Positions 7,952 to 17,104 of a stretch of 64,000 nt of DNA are shown here, in pieces. The position numbers and the translations under genes are program-made. The DNA comes from Fodinibius salipaludis (GTDB taxonomy: Bacteria; Bacteroidota; Rhodothermia; Balneolales; Balneolaceae): positions 62,001 through 126,000 of the forward strand of contig NZ_NSKE01000002.1 of NCBI RefSeq assembly GCF_002287075.1. Reading direction: 5' to 3'. Every line of letters starts with the position of its first letter. The first letter of the stretch is position 1. The notes below the pieces were generated by a model that did not search any database, was not told the origin of the DNA, and saw only the letters and a list, made by a program, of their open reading frames with translations.

Positions 7952-9178
7952 TTACTTCAGCAATACCTTCACACTGTCCAGCGATCCATCATTCGGGGCT
8001 GGCTTGGTAGCCATTAAATAGTTGATTAGCTCGTAAATGTGGATATTCTGGAAAGTTCCAACTTTTTCACCCTGCTTAAAATCAGGTCCGTGAGCAATAA
8101 AAAAGGCCTGCATGGCTTTTTCGTTGTTGTCGTAACCGTGGGTTGCACGAGGTAATGATTCTATAAATTCATCCTGATAATCCTCATCCAGGATCGTATA
8201 ACCCAAATCAGCAATCATAATAATATCTTCTACCCGCCGGTGATTCTTAAGATGATACCGCTCGGGCAAGTCTTCTTTTTTATATACGCGGTAGTTTTCT
8301 TCGGCAGATTTTAGCGCCTGATATACCTCCTCTTCTTCTCCTTCTTTGGGTTGAATTCCGGTCATGGGTCCCCAATTCACCCGTTCCGTATCATCCATAT
8401 CGATTATTTCATCGAGGCGAATAAGCTTGTCAGCCGATAAATCAACCATACCATGATCAGAAACAATGAGGATATTCGTATTCTCCCACAGATTGTTCGC
8501 CATCATCTGATCTTTCAGGTATCCCATAAGACGGTCAGCGCGCTTAATAGCCTGCTTTACCGAATCGGATTCCGTACCGTACCGATGTCCCTTGCTGTCT
8601 ACATCACTGTAATACAATGTGGCAAAATCAACGGTCTGATCACCGGAATCAGTCATCCATTTCATTACGGTATCGATACGTGCACTGCCGGGCATGTCAT
8701 CGTCATAGGTTTTCCAGTGGGTGGGACGCATATCCTGAATATCAGCCTCGGAACCTACCCAAAACATGGTCCCCGTTTTAATACCCTGCTTTTCAAGCGT
8801 ATTCCAGATTGGCTCCCCGCCATACCACTTACCATCTTCTACGGCTTCACGATCCCGAATTCGATACCACTCCTCCCACTTGGGATCGTACATGGTATTA
8901 TTCACAAATCCGGTATTCTCGGGATATAAACCCGTTGCAATAGAATAGTGATTGGGGAAGGTTTTACTGGGGAAAACGGGAATCAATCCTTCCGCTTGTA
9001 CCCCATTTGCAACAATAGCATCAAAATTTGGGGTGTCAACCTTTTCCAGATAATTGTACTTAAAACCGTCAAACGAAATAAGCAGTGTTTTTTGGGGATG
9101 TGATTGCTGCTCGCTACGGCAACCTGCAAGACCAACAAAAACTGTCAACAGTAAAATCGTAATTGCTCTACGTTTCAT
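7952..9178 (-). CDS. Lipoprotein nucleotide pyrophosphatase/phosphodiesterase (ENPP/alkaline phosphatase superfamily)
   Basis: Exported metal-dependent phosphodiesterase of about 408 residues. The ATG at 9178 is preferred because it gives a tidy lipoprotein signal ending VGLAGC, with the lipid-anchored cysteine at residue 20; an ATG at 9199 would add seven residues. LLISFDGF supplies the first metal-binding Asp. FPSKTFPNHYSIATG carries the nucleophilic Thr seen in the ENPP family. YYSDVDSKGHRYG and VSDHGM provide further metal ligands, and a late THGYDN block supplies the last histidine. It should hydrolyse nucleotide or similar phosphodiesters in the periplasm or at the cell surface; the substrate cannot be read from sequence. 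It follows the TonB receptor on the same strand, but a strong terminator separates them. Confidence 0.9.
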   Translation of the reverse strand: MKRRAITILLLTVFVGLAGCRSEQQSHPQKTLLISFDGFKYNYLEKVDTPNFDAIVANGVQAEGLIPVFPSKTFPNHYSIATGLYPENTGFVNNTMYDPKWEEWYRIRDREAVEDGKWYGGEPIWNTLEKQGIKTGTMFWVGSEADIQDMRPTHWKTYDDDMPGSARIDTVMKWMTDSGDQTVDFATLYYSDVDSKGHRYGTESDSVKQAIKRADRLMGYLKDQMMANNLWENTNILIVSDHGMVDLSADKLIRLDEIIDMDDTERVNWGPMTGIQPKEGEEEEVYQALKSAEENYRVYKKEDLPERYHLKNHRRVEDIIMIADLGYTILDEDYQDEFIESLPRATHGYDNNEKAMQAFFIAHGPDFKQGEKVGTFQNIHIYELINYLMATKPAPNDGSLDSVKVLLK

Positions 9179-9285
9179 AAGCAGCGTGAAGTCATTCATT
9201 ATAATATTGCTTCCTCGTAAGTGATTAGACGCGAAGATATTACTTTATCAGTCATATATCAGCATTCTTTTGTGAAATGATTTAA

Positions 9286-9319
9286 AATAAAAAAGGACAG
9301 CCCGAATGGACTGCCCTTT
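9286..9319 (-). terminator. Rho-independent terminator of the TonB receptor gene
   Basis: On the minus strand GGGCAGUCC and GGGCUGUCC pair (two G-U wobbles) around AUUC, then a run of six U (complement of 9289-9294). The wobbles pair only in minus-strand RNA, which fixes the direction. Confidence 0.85.
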
Positions 9320-9341
9320 AGAAAGTAAATAAAAGACTGAA

Positions 9342-12119
9342 TTAGAAGTTCACAGTAACACCAGCATTAAATCTTCGGGGAAGCCCAAAGAAGACTTCTG
9401 CATCATCAGCACTATGATTTACACCATTTGCCTCGTATGCATTATACTGACTATTGTCAGTTGCATCTTGAATATATGTATTATCCAAAACATTGTATAT
9501 GTTCAAAAAGAGGCGTACATCTGCACCGCTAAATATATTATTCAGATCGTACTGCATATGCGCATCAAGTACGGTATAATTAGGCGCTTTCCAAGACTGC
9601 TCTCTGTCAGCAGTGGAAGGATCATTAGGATCATAAGTACGGCTAAATGGGTCAAAATCCGCATAGTGATCAAAGAATGATTTACCAACAATTTGGAAAT
9701 GGAATCTATTCGTTGGATCGACTGATAAGGTATAAGAAAGTTGACGCTGTGGGGCATTTCCAACTTTAAGCCCATCTATTGAAAGAGCCAACTCTTGGTA
9801 TTGATCTTGGCTATAATCAGCTAAGTAACGTGCTTGTACATCACTTTGGTACTCCCAAAAGTTGTAAGAACCATTAACATCCAAGCGTAAGTAATTTGTA
9901 GGCTTGAATGATGTCTCAAGCTCAATACCGCTATGGCGTTGATCAAGACCCGAAATATTAATTATTCCTTCAGTACCATCTTGTTGGGTAACTCCCCGAG
10001 TAAATGAACGATCCTTTCGGTCTGTTAAGTAATAGTTGGCACTAATTGCATACGCTTGCTTTGAATAACGAAATCCACCTTCATAGAAATAATATTTCTC
10101 ATTTTCAGGATCTTCATTTATAGCACCTGAGCGATCGTCAATCACATTATCAAAAATTGGCACTTTTGAAATTATACCAAAGTTAACAAAGCCATCAAGT
10201 GCATCGGTAAAAGAGTATAATCCACCGGTTTTTACTTGATATCCTTGAATATTAGGAGATTCACGATAGAGATTCTCCCCTGGATTTTCAGGATCCTCGG
10301 TAAAGTGATTATCATATGTATATTTAATATTAGTTATACCTGCAGTAGCATAAATACTATAACGTTCTTTTTGAAGTTCTCCCTGCAAATAACCACCAAT
10401 CCAATCAACGGTATTGGTAAAATTGTAATCAACCTTATCTCCTAAACCGGTTCTTCTATTAGGATTAAAATCATTTGCATTATCAATATAGTACTGACCT
10501 CCTAACAGATCCCGCACTTCACGATAGTGCTCAATTTCAGCGGTTCTCCAGTCAATACCACCACCTAATTGCAGATCACCAAGGTCCGCATTTACCTTTA
10601 GAATATCTCCTACTGACCATTGATTATTACGGCTGTTTCGAAGAATTCCAATTGACTCATAATCATCTTTAGTTCCTGAATCAAAATCATTTTGCCAACT
10701 TCTTGCAGTTGAACTATTTACTGCAATTGTTTTATCCCAATCAATTTGATAAGGACTAGGACCAAAGAAAAATGGCTGTTCAGATGAACTAACACCATTC
10801 GCGTCTTTATTAAAGACTTCTCCTAATGTTCCAGTTCCACCACCTTGACCACCGGAATAGTAAAGTACATTCGTTAAACTAATACTTTCAGTAAGTTGAG
10901 AATACCAGTTTAAATTAATTTGTGGCTTATGGAAAAAGTTTTCACGCTCATTGATTGAATTAGCAGAATAACGATCGCGAATTGAGTTTCCAATCCAACC
11001 ATCACCGACATATTGCTTCCCATTATAACTACTACTTACAGGCGCAACATTTTGGTTAAAAAAGTACCCTCTGTCCTGAAATTGATTTAATCCTGCATTA
11101 TCATAAGAGTCTAAATCTCTTGCAAAATCATGGCTAAAAGTAGCAATATTTTGTGCATATAAACGCTGTCCGTGACGCTGTGGAGCCCCTAAAGCAAACA
11201 GATCAAGACGGTTATCTTCATTCACTTGGTAAGAAGCACCAAAGTAATAAGCCCACGCATCCGTCCAAGTACCATCCACCATACCTTCACCAGTCTTACG
11301 TACGCCTACAGCACTAAAGGCAAACTTATCGTTAATCAAGCCAGAGTTCAGAACTACTGTGCTTTTGCGAAAACCAGCATTCCCTATCTCTTGCTTAAAA
11401 CGGCCTCCCGCCTCATTCTCGGCTGGATTTGTAATAATATTCATTGTACCACCAACAGAAGGAACGGCAAGGTTTACATTACTCATACCGCGCTGTACCT
11501 GCATAGATTGAGCAACATCTCCAATTCCATCCCAGTTTGACCAGTAAACCCAGCCATTTTCCATGTCATTAACGGGAACACCATTAATCATGACAGCTAC
11601 ATTAGTTTGTGAAAAACCGCGTACATTAATACGTGCATCACCTGAACCACCACCTTGAGCAGTAGAGTACACTGAGGGAGTTGTATTTAGTACTAGCGGC
11701 AAATCTCGAGAACCTAACTGATTCTCTATCTGTTCTTGACCAACCTCTGCATAAGCTACAGGTGTTTTTTGGTCAGAACGAGAAGCAAACACTTCAAGTG
11801 CCTGCAAAGACTGACTTGAAACTTTCATTTCGAAATTGACTTCCACATCAGAACCATCAATAGTAACCTCCTTCCGCTGAGCAGAAAATCCGACCATTGT
11901 AACTCGGACTGTATAGGTACCATTTTCAAGATCATCAATTTCATAGTTACCATTGACATCGGCAGAAGCACCGGTTGTGGTCCCTACTACAACAATATTG
12001 GCACCCGCAAGTGGTTCGTCAGTATCAGCTTCGGTGACGGTTCCTGTGATAGCATGTTGTGATAATGCTACCATCGGAAACATCAACAAAGCAAAAAGTA
12101 TACTTGTGTATCTTTTCAT
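9342..12119 (-). CDS. TonB-dependent outer-membrane receptor with carboxypeptidase-regulatory N-domain
   Basis: A 925-residue outer-membrane active transporter. Residues 1-20 are a signal peptide (MKRYTSILFALLMFPM, cleaved near ALSQ). Residues 22-110 form a CarboxypepD_reg-like domain (AITGTVTEADTDEPLAGANI). A plug domain follows (about 118-235), with RINVRGFSQTNVAVMINGVPV and VGGTMNIIT. The rest is a 22-strand-type barrel ending in the usual terminal aromatic (AGVTVNF). No SusD-like partner is adjacent, so polysaccharide uptake is not indicated; the substrate is unknown. The gene ends at a strong terminator. Divergent from it lies a small outer-membrane barrel gene, sharing a 518-bp control region. 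Confidence 0.95.
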   Translation of the reverse strand: MKRYTSILFALLMFPMVALSQHAITGTVTEADTDEPLAGANIVVVGTTTGASADVNGNYEIDDLENGTYTVRVTMVGFSAQRKEVTIDGSDVEVNFEMKVSSQSLQALEVFASRSDQKTPVAYAEVGQEQIENQLGSRDLPLVLNTTPSVYSTAQGGGSGDARINVRGFSQTNVAVMINGVPVNDMENGWVYWSNWDGIGDVAQSMQVQRGMSNVNLAVPSVGGTMNIITNPAENEAGGRFKQEIGNAGFRKSTVVLNSGLINDKFAFSAVGVRKTGEGMVDGTWTDAWAYYFGASYQVNEDNRLDLFALGAPQRHGQRLYAQNIATFSHDFARDLDSYDNAGLNQFQDRGYFFNQNVAPVSSSYNGKQYVGDGWIGNSIRDRYSANSINERENFFHKPQINLNWYSQLTESISLTNVLYYSGGQGGGTGTLGEVFNKDANGVSSSEQPFFFGPSPYQIDWDKTIAVNSSTARSWQNDFDSGTKDDYESIGILRNSRNNQWSVGDILKVNADLGDLQLGGGIDWRTAEIEHYREVRDLLGGQYYIDNANDFNPNRRTGLGDKVDYNFTNTVDWIGGYLQGELQKERYSIYATAGITNIKYTYDNHFTEDPENPGENLYRESPNIQGYQVKTGGLYSFTDALDGFVNFGIISKVPIFDNVIDDRSGAINEDPENEKYYFYEGGFRYSKQAYAISANYYLTDRKDRSFTRGVTQQDGTEGIINISGLDQRHSGIELETSFKPTNYLRLDVNGSYNFWEYQSDVQARYLADYSQDQYQELALSIDGLKVGNAPQRQLSYTLSVDPTNRFHFQIVGKSFFDHYADFDPFSRTYDPNDPSTADREQSWKAPNYTVLDAHMQYDLNNIFSGADVRLFLNIYNVLDNTYIQDATDNSQYNAYEANGVNHSADDAEVFFGLPRRFNAGVTVNF

Positions 12120-12637
12120 AATCAGATAGATATGTTCGTTTAGATTAGTGATTAGTGTTGTGCTTTAGAGAGCACGGTATTTTAAGCAAAATTTAAACTA
12201 ACAGACCGTTGAGAACAGAAGACAGTTAATTGACTTGGTAGCTCTCAATCGGTCGCTAATATAAAAAACCTGAGTAACTTATTATACTCTTGTCTTTGTG
12301 AAGATGAGTATACAAATCCTAAGATTAGCATACTGTTAACTCTTTCTATTGTGTTGTTTCCAGAAACAGCATAACAAGCTTAAAAGCAATATTAAAATAC
12401 CCCACCAATATTGGTCTCGTAATATTGTGCGTGAATAATTTTTATTTATTCTAATCCTTTACTTATTTCTGTAACATTTTGATAGGTTTAAAACACTTAA
12501 TCACACATTAAGCGACTTTACTTTAACCGGTCATAATTGATTTGCTTAGAAGAGCTTTTCTCGGAACTTTCTCCATTATTTTCATTTTAAGTAACGTTGG
12601 TTATACCTCAAATAAATTTCAAATAATTAATTCATCT
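12120..12637. other. Divergent intergenic region
   Basis: This AT-rich 518-bp region lies between the TonB receptor and the small barrel protein and should hold both promoters. A perfect 12-bp palindrome, ACCAATATTGGT, at 12404-12415 is a possible operator. No coding sequence or RNA structure is otherwise convincing; an upstream TTG at 12542 in frame with the + gene is not a credible start. Confidence 0.5.
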
Positions 12638-13111
12638 ATGAAAAAACTACTTTCCGTTATATTATTAGCGGTTTTTGTAACACTATCATTAAATACTATT
12701 AGTCATGCGCAGGACGCCGACAAAGACCTGGGTATTGGCTTCATGGTGGGCGAACCCACGGGCCTTACTGCCAAATCATGGACGGGGGGCGGCAATGCCA
12801 TTGATGTAGGCGTAGCCTGGTCGTTTGGACGGTACGATGCCATTACCATACAGGCAGACTATTTATGGCACAACTATAATGTATTCAGTGATGTTGAACA
12901 AGGAAGCTTGCCCCTATACTATGGTATTGGCGGACGCTTGGTACTCGGAGAAAATGACTCCTATATCGGTGCTCGCATACCGGTAGGGCTTAATTATCTA
13001 TTTGAAGATGCTCCTGTTGGGCTCTTCATTGAAGCTGCCCCCATCCTCAACGTGGCTCCATCTACTGACTTTGATATTGATGGCACGCTGGGTGCTCGAT
13101 TCTATTTCTAA
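12638..13111 (+). CDS. Small outer-membrane beta-barrel protein
   Basis: The ATG at 12638 opens a 157-residue protein with a clean signal peptide (MKKLLSVILLAVFVTLSLN, cleaved after SHAQ). An in-frame TTG 96 bp upstream would place a second hydrophobic stretch in front of this signal and is rejected. The mature chain has alternating aromatic/glycine strands, for example GIGFMVGEPTGLTAKSW, YDAITIQADYLWHNY and a final GTLGARFYF ending in phenylalanine. This fits an eight-strand barrel of the outer membrane. The specific function is unknown. A perfect terminator follows 25 bp after the stop, so the gene is monocistronic. Confidence 0.8.
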   Translation: MKKLLSVILLAVFVTLSLNTISHAQDADKDLGIGFMVGEPTGLTAKSWTGGGNAIDVGVAWSFGRYDAITIQADYLWHNYNVFSDVEQGSLPLYYGIGGRLVLGENDSYIGARIPVGLNYLFEDAPVGLFIEAAPILNVAPSTDFDIDGTLGARFYF

Positions 13112-13135
13112 TACGAATTTTACCGTATAAACTTC

Positions 13136-13171
13136 AAAAGGGATATATCCATTATGGGTATATCCCTTTTT
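13136..13171 (+). terminator. Rho-independent terminator of the small barrel gene
   Basis: AAAAGGGATATATCC (13136-13150) pairs with GGGTATATCCCTTTT around ATTAT, followed by a T run at 13167-13171. It is a 15-bp stem with one wobble. Confidence 0.88.
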
Positions 13172-13283
13172 AGATTTCAGGGTAGAGCACTGGAATTAGA
13201 TAGAGGGAAGGTAAGGTTACTATCCTCATTCCACTGTTCTGCTGCAAAATAAATCAAGATCGCAACGCAAAACGCTGCGATGA

Positions 13284-13440
13284 CCCTCTTTTGATTTCTC
13301 CCTACTTTGTAGGAAGAAAAATTCGTTAATGAAAAACCTAATTTCTCAAATCCCTCTTAGAGAAGACAGATTTAGGGAGATTGACTACGTGAACCATCAT
13401 TTTCAATCCTTCTGTCCTCCTTTTCTAAGGAGGAACTCAT
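13284..13440. repeat. Intergenic repeat family 2, copy C (diverged)
   Basis: The left block TTTCTCCCTACTTTGTAGGA matches copy B's TTTCTCCCTACTTCGCGAGGA. A perfect hairpin TCCTCCTT/AAGGAGGA lies at 13415-13434. The middle has drifted. Confidence 0.5.
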
Positions 13441-13570
13441 TCATTAAACTTATTAAAGGTAATGATACTATGCCTCATTGCAGAAATGGAGCTTAGCCTA
13501 CTCAACGAAGTTTTTTAACACAGTTAAGGAGAATTGATAATTAATAAATACTGGCAATGAGCCCGATGAC

Positions 13571-14437
13571 CTACAAGATAATCTGATATCCTTCCTTCGC
13601 CAGTCCTATTGATTTAAACACACTGCCAAACTCAGTATTCAGATGATCATCCAAGCTGCGAAGCTGTTTATCATCAGAATCGGGGTCGTGATGGGTGATA
13701 AAAAGGCGTTGAATATCTAACCGGACAGCAAATTCGACCACATCCTCCCAGGCTGAGTGCCCCCATCCTTTTTTCTCTTTGTAGGATTCACGATCGTACT
13801 GTCCATCATGAATCAATAAATCTACGCCACTCAAAAATGCTTCAAGCTTTGTATCATAATCTGACTTTTCAGACGGCTTCAGAATCAGCTCATTATCCGG
13901 ACAAAAGACAATCTCTTTTCCATCAATAAAAATTTTATAGATAGCTGTTTCAATAGTATGATTGGCTAACATAAAGTCAACATCATAGCCCTCGTATTTC
14001 ATGCGCTTCATGGGCTGGGTAATATATTCAAGGTTGGCATCAATCATATCCAACGTAACGGGAAAGAACGTTTTGGTAAGATGGCCATCCAAAATATCTT
14101 TACAACCACCCTCTTCGCCCTGTTCGGGCATATGAATGCTAAAATGGTTTTTGGAGCCGTAGATAGGTTTAAAAAAAGGAAACCCCTGAATGTGATCCCA
14201 ATGCGGATGTGTAATAAAAATACGCCCCCATATTTTACCCGGCTGATCTTTAAACTTATTGCCCAGGTTGCGTATACCCGTTCCGCTGTCCAGAATTAAA
14301 ACATCATCCGTCCCGGGCACATCAATTTCTAAGCAAGTGGTATTTCCTCCATACTCCATATTTTTTTTATCAGCACAAGGAGTGGAACCACGGACGCCCC
14401 AAAAGGTGACCGTTATATCTTGCTTAGCTTTGTCCAT
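13571..14437 (-). CDS. MBL-fold metallo-hydrolase
   Basis: A 288-residue metallo-beta-lactamase-fold hydrolase. The metal motif is H77-P-H79-W-D81-H82 (THPHWDHIQG), followed by the late ligands in CPDNE and ITHHDPDS. The start, VTFWGVRGSTPCA, is characteristic of a subgroup often annotated as phosphoribosyl cyclic phosphodiesterase-like or 'MBL fold hydrolase' in response-regulator contexts. The enzyme has no signal peptide and should be cytosolic. The substrate is not determinable; a cyclic phosphodiester is one possibility. It stands alone, with the DUF349 gene 163 bp upstream on the same strand. Confidence 0.85.
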   Translation of the reverse strand: MDKAKQDITVTFWGVRGSTPCADKKNMEYGGNTTCLEIDVPGTDDVLILDSGTGIRNLGNKFKDQPGKIWGRIFITHPHWDHIQGFPFFKPIYGSKNHFSIHMPEQGEEGGCKDILDGHLTKTFFPVTLDMIDANLEYITQPMKRMKYEGYDVDFMLANHTIETAIYKIFIDGKEIVFCPDNELILKPSEKSDYDTKLEAFLSGVDLLIHDGQYDRESYKEKKGWGHSAWEDVVEFAVRLDIQRLFITHHDPDSDDKQLRSLDDHLNTEFGSVFKSIGLAKEGYQIIL

Positions 14438-14600
14438 TAAATTTTATCATTTCATGAACCTTCAACCGTCTGCAGGTTATTACATAACTTCTCCTACCTA
14501 TCATTAGACTTCTTTATATCTGCTGTATTCCAAGCACAGAGGAAGTTTTGTATAATATCTTATAGGATGATGGAATGAGTTAGAAAAACAAACTACACCA

Positions 14601-16913
14601 TTAATCACCTGACTGTTCTCGAATCTGATCCATTTTTTGTGTGATCGATTCCATCTTTTCCTGTTTACTCTCTAACTTTTCTTCTACTTCTTCGATTCTA
14701 TTTTCGACCTCATCGAGCAAACTATTTCCACCGTTGGAAGGTTTAAAATAGGTTTTTTTCTCTTTGTACTGCAGAACTTCTTTTTCTAATTGCTTGGCTT
14801 CTTTTTTAACCTGACTATATTCTTTGCGAAGCTTTTGGATTTTACTTCTGTCTTCGGGGTCCAAATCAGCCTTAGCCAACTCCTGATCAAACTTATCTCC
14901 TGATTTAGCAGCACGCATGCGATCATAAATCACATCACAGGCCTCGCGGTACTCTTTCCACATCTTGTTCTTATGCTTGATGGGAACGTAGCCGACATTT
15001 TTAAACTCTTCCTGCAAACCTTTGGCAATATCTACCGCCTCAATAGGATCATCATGTTTGCCCAGCTCGCGCAGTTTCTCAAGAATTTCTTTCTTCTTTT
15101 CCAGATTTTCTTTGCGCTCCTCTTTCACTTCTTTGAAGTGCTCCCGGCGACGATCATAAAACTCATCCATCGCCCCCTTGAACTTCTTCCAAATCTTTTC
15201 TGACTTATCACGCGGCACCGGACCAATCTTCTTCCAACGATCCATAAAGCTCTGCATCTGCGAATGCCCCTTTTCAAAATCATCGGTATGCTTTACTTCA
15301 TTCGCCTTGTCAATAAGCTCCAGCTTCTGCTGATAATGCTCTTCTTCCTGCTCACTTATTTTATCCTGATTATTTGCCTTCCGCTCATTAAAAGCATCCG
15401 TAGCCGACTTAAAGCGTGACCAAAGCTTATCCTCCGCACGCTGTGGCAAGTTCCCTACCTTTTTCCACCGGCGGTGGAGCTTATTAATTTTTCGAGCAGC
15501 CGTCGCCAGATCCTCCTCTTCCAGCAACGCTTCGGCCTCTTCAATAATCTTTTCCTTCTTATGGGTAAATTTATCTACCTTACTTTGATGATCGGGATCA
15601 TATTTATACTTCCGATCGTAATACTCATCCTGCGCACTTTTATATCGGTCCCATACTTTGTTTGATTTTTCTTTGGGCACACGACCAATCTTTTTCCACT
15701 GCTTAGTCAGGTCTTCAAACCTTTCCTCAATCTCATCCCAATTTTCCGTTTCGTGCGTCATTGACTCAGCGACATTCTCCATCTTCTCAAGAACTGTCAA
15801 CTTGAGCATCAGGTTATCTTCCTCTTTCTGACGCTTCTGAACCAAGCGGTCTACCTTATGATCATTGAACGTATCGAGCAACTCCTCAAAACGTTCATCA
15901 AGTTCCTCTCCTTTCCCATTGGGCAGCGGACCCGTACTGTTCCACTGTCCTTTCATCTGACTTACCCGGCGGGTCGCGGTCCAGGTCTCATTAGAAACAA
16001 TGCCCTCAAATTCTTCCAGGAGCTCTTTCTTAGTTTCGAGGTTTTCCTGCTTTTTCTTTTCGAGCTCAGCATAATGCTGCTCTTTTCGCTCTTCAAAATC
16101 ATCAACAATATCGTTGAACTTTTTGTAGAGCTTTTTCACCTGCTCATCACCGGTATCGGGACCTTCAGCCCAGCGGTGACTTAAATTATCGAGCTCTACT
16201 GAAACGTACGACCAATCATTCTGCTTGGCCAGCTCTTGAGCCTTACTTACAATTTCCTTGTAATAATCCAGCGGACTTTCTTCATCCGAAGACTCTTCAA
16301 CAGCATCATCTTCGTCAACTACTTCTTGCTCTTCTTCAGCCTCTTCTTCAGCTGTATCTTCCTCATCCTGCTGTGGTTCAACTTCGACTTCAGTCTCCTC
16401 GTCAGCAGCTTCTGCTACTTCTTCATCTTCAGTCTCTTCTTGTGCTTCAACTTCTTCGGTCTTAGTCTCTGAAACCTCTGGTGCAGGAGATTCTTCATCA
16501 TCAGCCTCCTCTTCTGCCGCTTCATTGGCTTCCTCTCCCTTTTCTTCTTCAGCTGATGCAGCATCGGTTTCCTTTTCAGTCAGATCCGATTTTTTCTCTT
16601 CGACCTGCTTTTTCAATGTGTTGTAATCCCCTATAGCCTCGCTGTTCTCAATCTCATCTTCAAGCGCTGTCAGATCCTCAAGCGTTACATCACCGGCAAG
16701 CGTTTCTTCGATCCTTGCTTGAAGCTTCGAAAAGGCATCTTTCAGCTCAGAAATCTTATCCTCAAGATCATCGGGACTTACTTCGCAAAGCTTCTTACGA
16801 TCAACTTGCTCGTCCCCTTTTAGGAAAAGCTCATTATTTTGGGTTAAAATTACGTATTCATCCTCATATGCATGTTGGGATGTTTCCTTGTTCTCTTCCA
16901 TAGTAGTATCCAC
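14601..16913 (-). CDS. Large DUF349-repeat coiled-coil protein
   Basis: 770 residues built of DUF349 repeats. About six helical units are visible, each with a core like RWKKIGPVPRDKSEKIWKKF followed by FYDRR; the clearest lie at about residues 315-350, 390-425, 465-500, 540-580 and 620-655. Residues 103-214 are a low-complexity acidic Glu/Ala/Asp stretch. The C-terminal 90 residues are a coiled coil. No signal or membrane segment is present. DUF349 proteins are widespread in Bacteroidota, but their role is unsettled. The gene is monocistronic to judge by the 163-bp and 191-bp flanks and the MscS terminator upstream. Confidence 0.85.
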   Translation of the reverse strand: MDTTMEENKETSQHAYEDEYVILTQNNELFLKGDEQVDRKKLCEVSPDDLEDKISELKDAFSKLQARIEETLAGDVTLEDLTALEDEIENSEAIGDYNTLKKQVEEKKSDLTEKETDAASAEEEKGEEANEAAEEEADDEESPAPEVSETKTEEVEAQEETEDEEVAEAADEETEVEVEPQQDEEDTAEEEAEEEQEVVDEDDAVEESSDEESPLDYYKEIVSKAQELAKQNDWSYVSVELDNLSHRWAEGPDTGDEQVKKLYKKFNDIVDDFEERKEQHYAELEKKKQENLETKKELLEEFEGIVSNETWTATRRVSQMKGQWNSTGPLPNGKGEELDERFEELLDTFNDHKVDRLVQKRQKEEDNLMLKLTVLEKMENVAESMTHETENWDEIEERFEDLTKQWKKIGRVPKEKSNKVWDRYKSAQDEYYDRKYKYDPDHQSKVDKFTHKKEKIIEEAEALLEEEDLATAARKINKLHRRWKKVGNLPQRAEDKLWSRFKSATDAFNERKANNQDKISEQEEEHYQQKLELIDKANEVKHTDDFEKGHSQMQSFMDRWKKIGPVPRDKSEKIWKKFKGAMDEFYDRRREHFKEVKEERKENLEKKKEILEKLRELGKHDDPIEAVDIAKGLQEEFKNVGYVPIKHKNKMWKEYREACDVIYDRMRAAKSGDKFDQELAKADLDPEDRSKIQKLRKEYSQVKKEAKQLEKEVLQYKEKKTYFKPSNGGNSLLDEVENRIEEVEEKLESKQEKMESITQKMDQIREQSGD

Positions 16914-17043
16914 GGGTACCTCTAATTCTAACGCTTGTCGATTCGAAATTTTACTTCAAAACTCATAGCTGCTTTTGAGTTTAACCAAGATAATATTTCT
17001 GTGGAACTTATTACAATCCATCTCGGATATCAAAACATCCACA

Positions 17044-17073
17044 AATAAAAAAGCCGACCCACGTGGGCCGGCC
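17044..17073 (-). terminator. Rho-independent terminator of the mscS gene
   Basis: On the minus strand GCCGGCCC pairs with GGGUCGGC (one G-U) around ACGU and runs into U residues (complement of 17047-17052). The wobble fixes the minus direction. Confidence 0.85.
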
Positions 17074-17104
17074 TACTAATTATTCCCTCTTTTAAAAACA
17101 GAAA

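Larger units (their letters stand above)
13112..13570. other. Non-coding gap with terminator and repeat
   Basis: These 459 bp hold the terminator at 13136-13171 and a diverged copy of repeat family 2 at 13284-13440. No gene is supported. Confidence 0.65.

Noticed and set aside
12542-12637. In-frame TTG extension of the small barrel protein
   Set aside because: It would put a second hydrophobic stretch before a complete signal peptide; the ATG at 12638 gives a standard exported protein.
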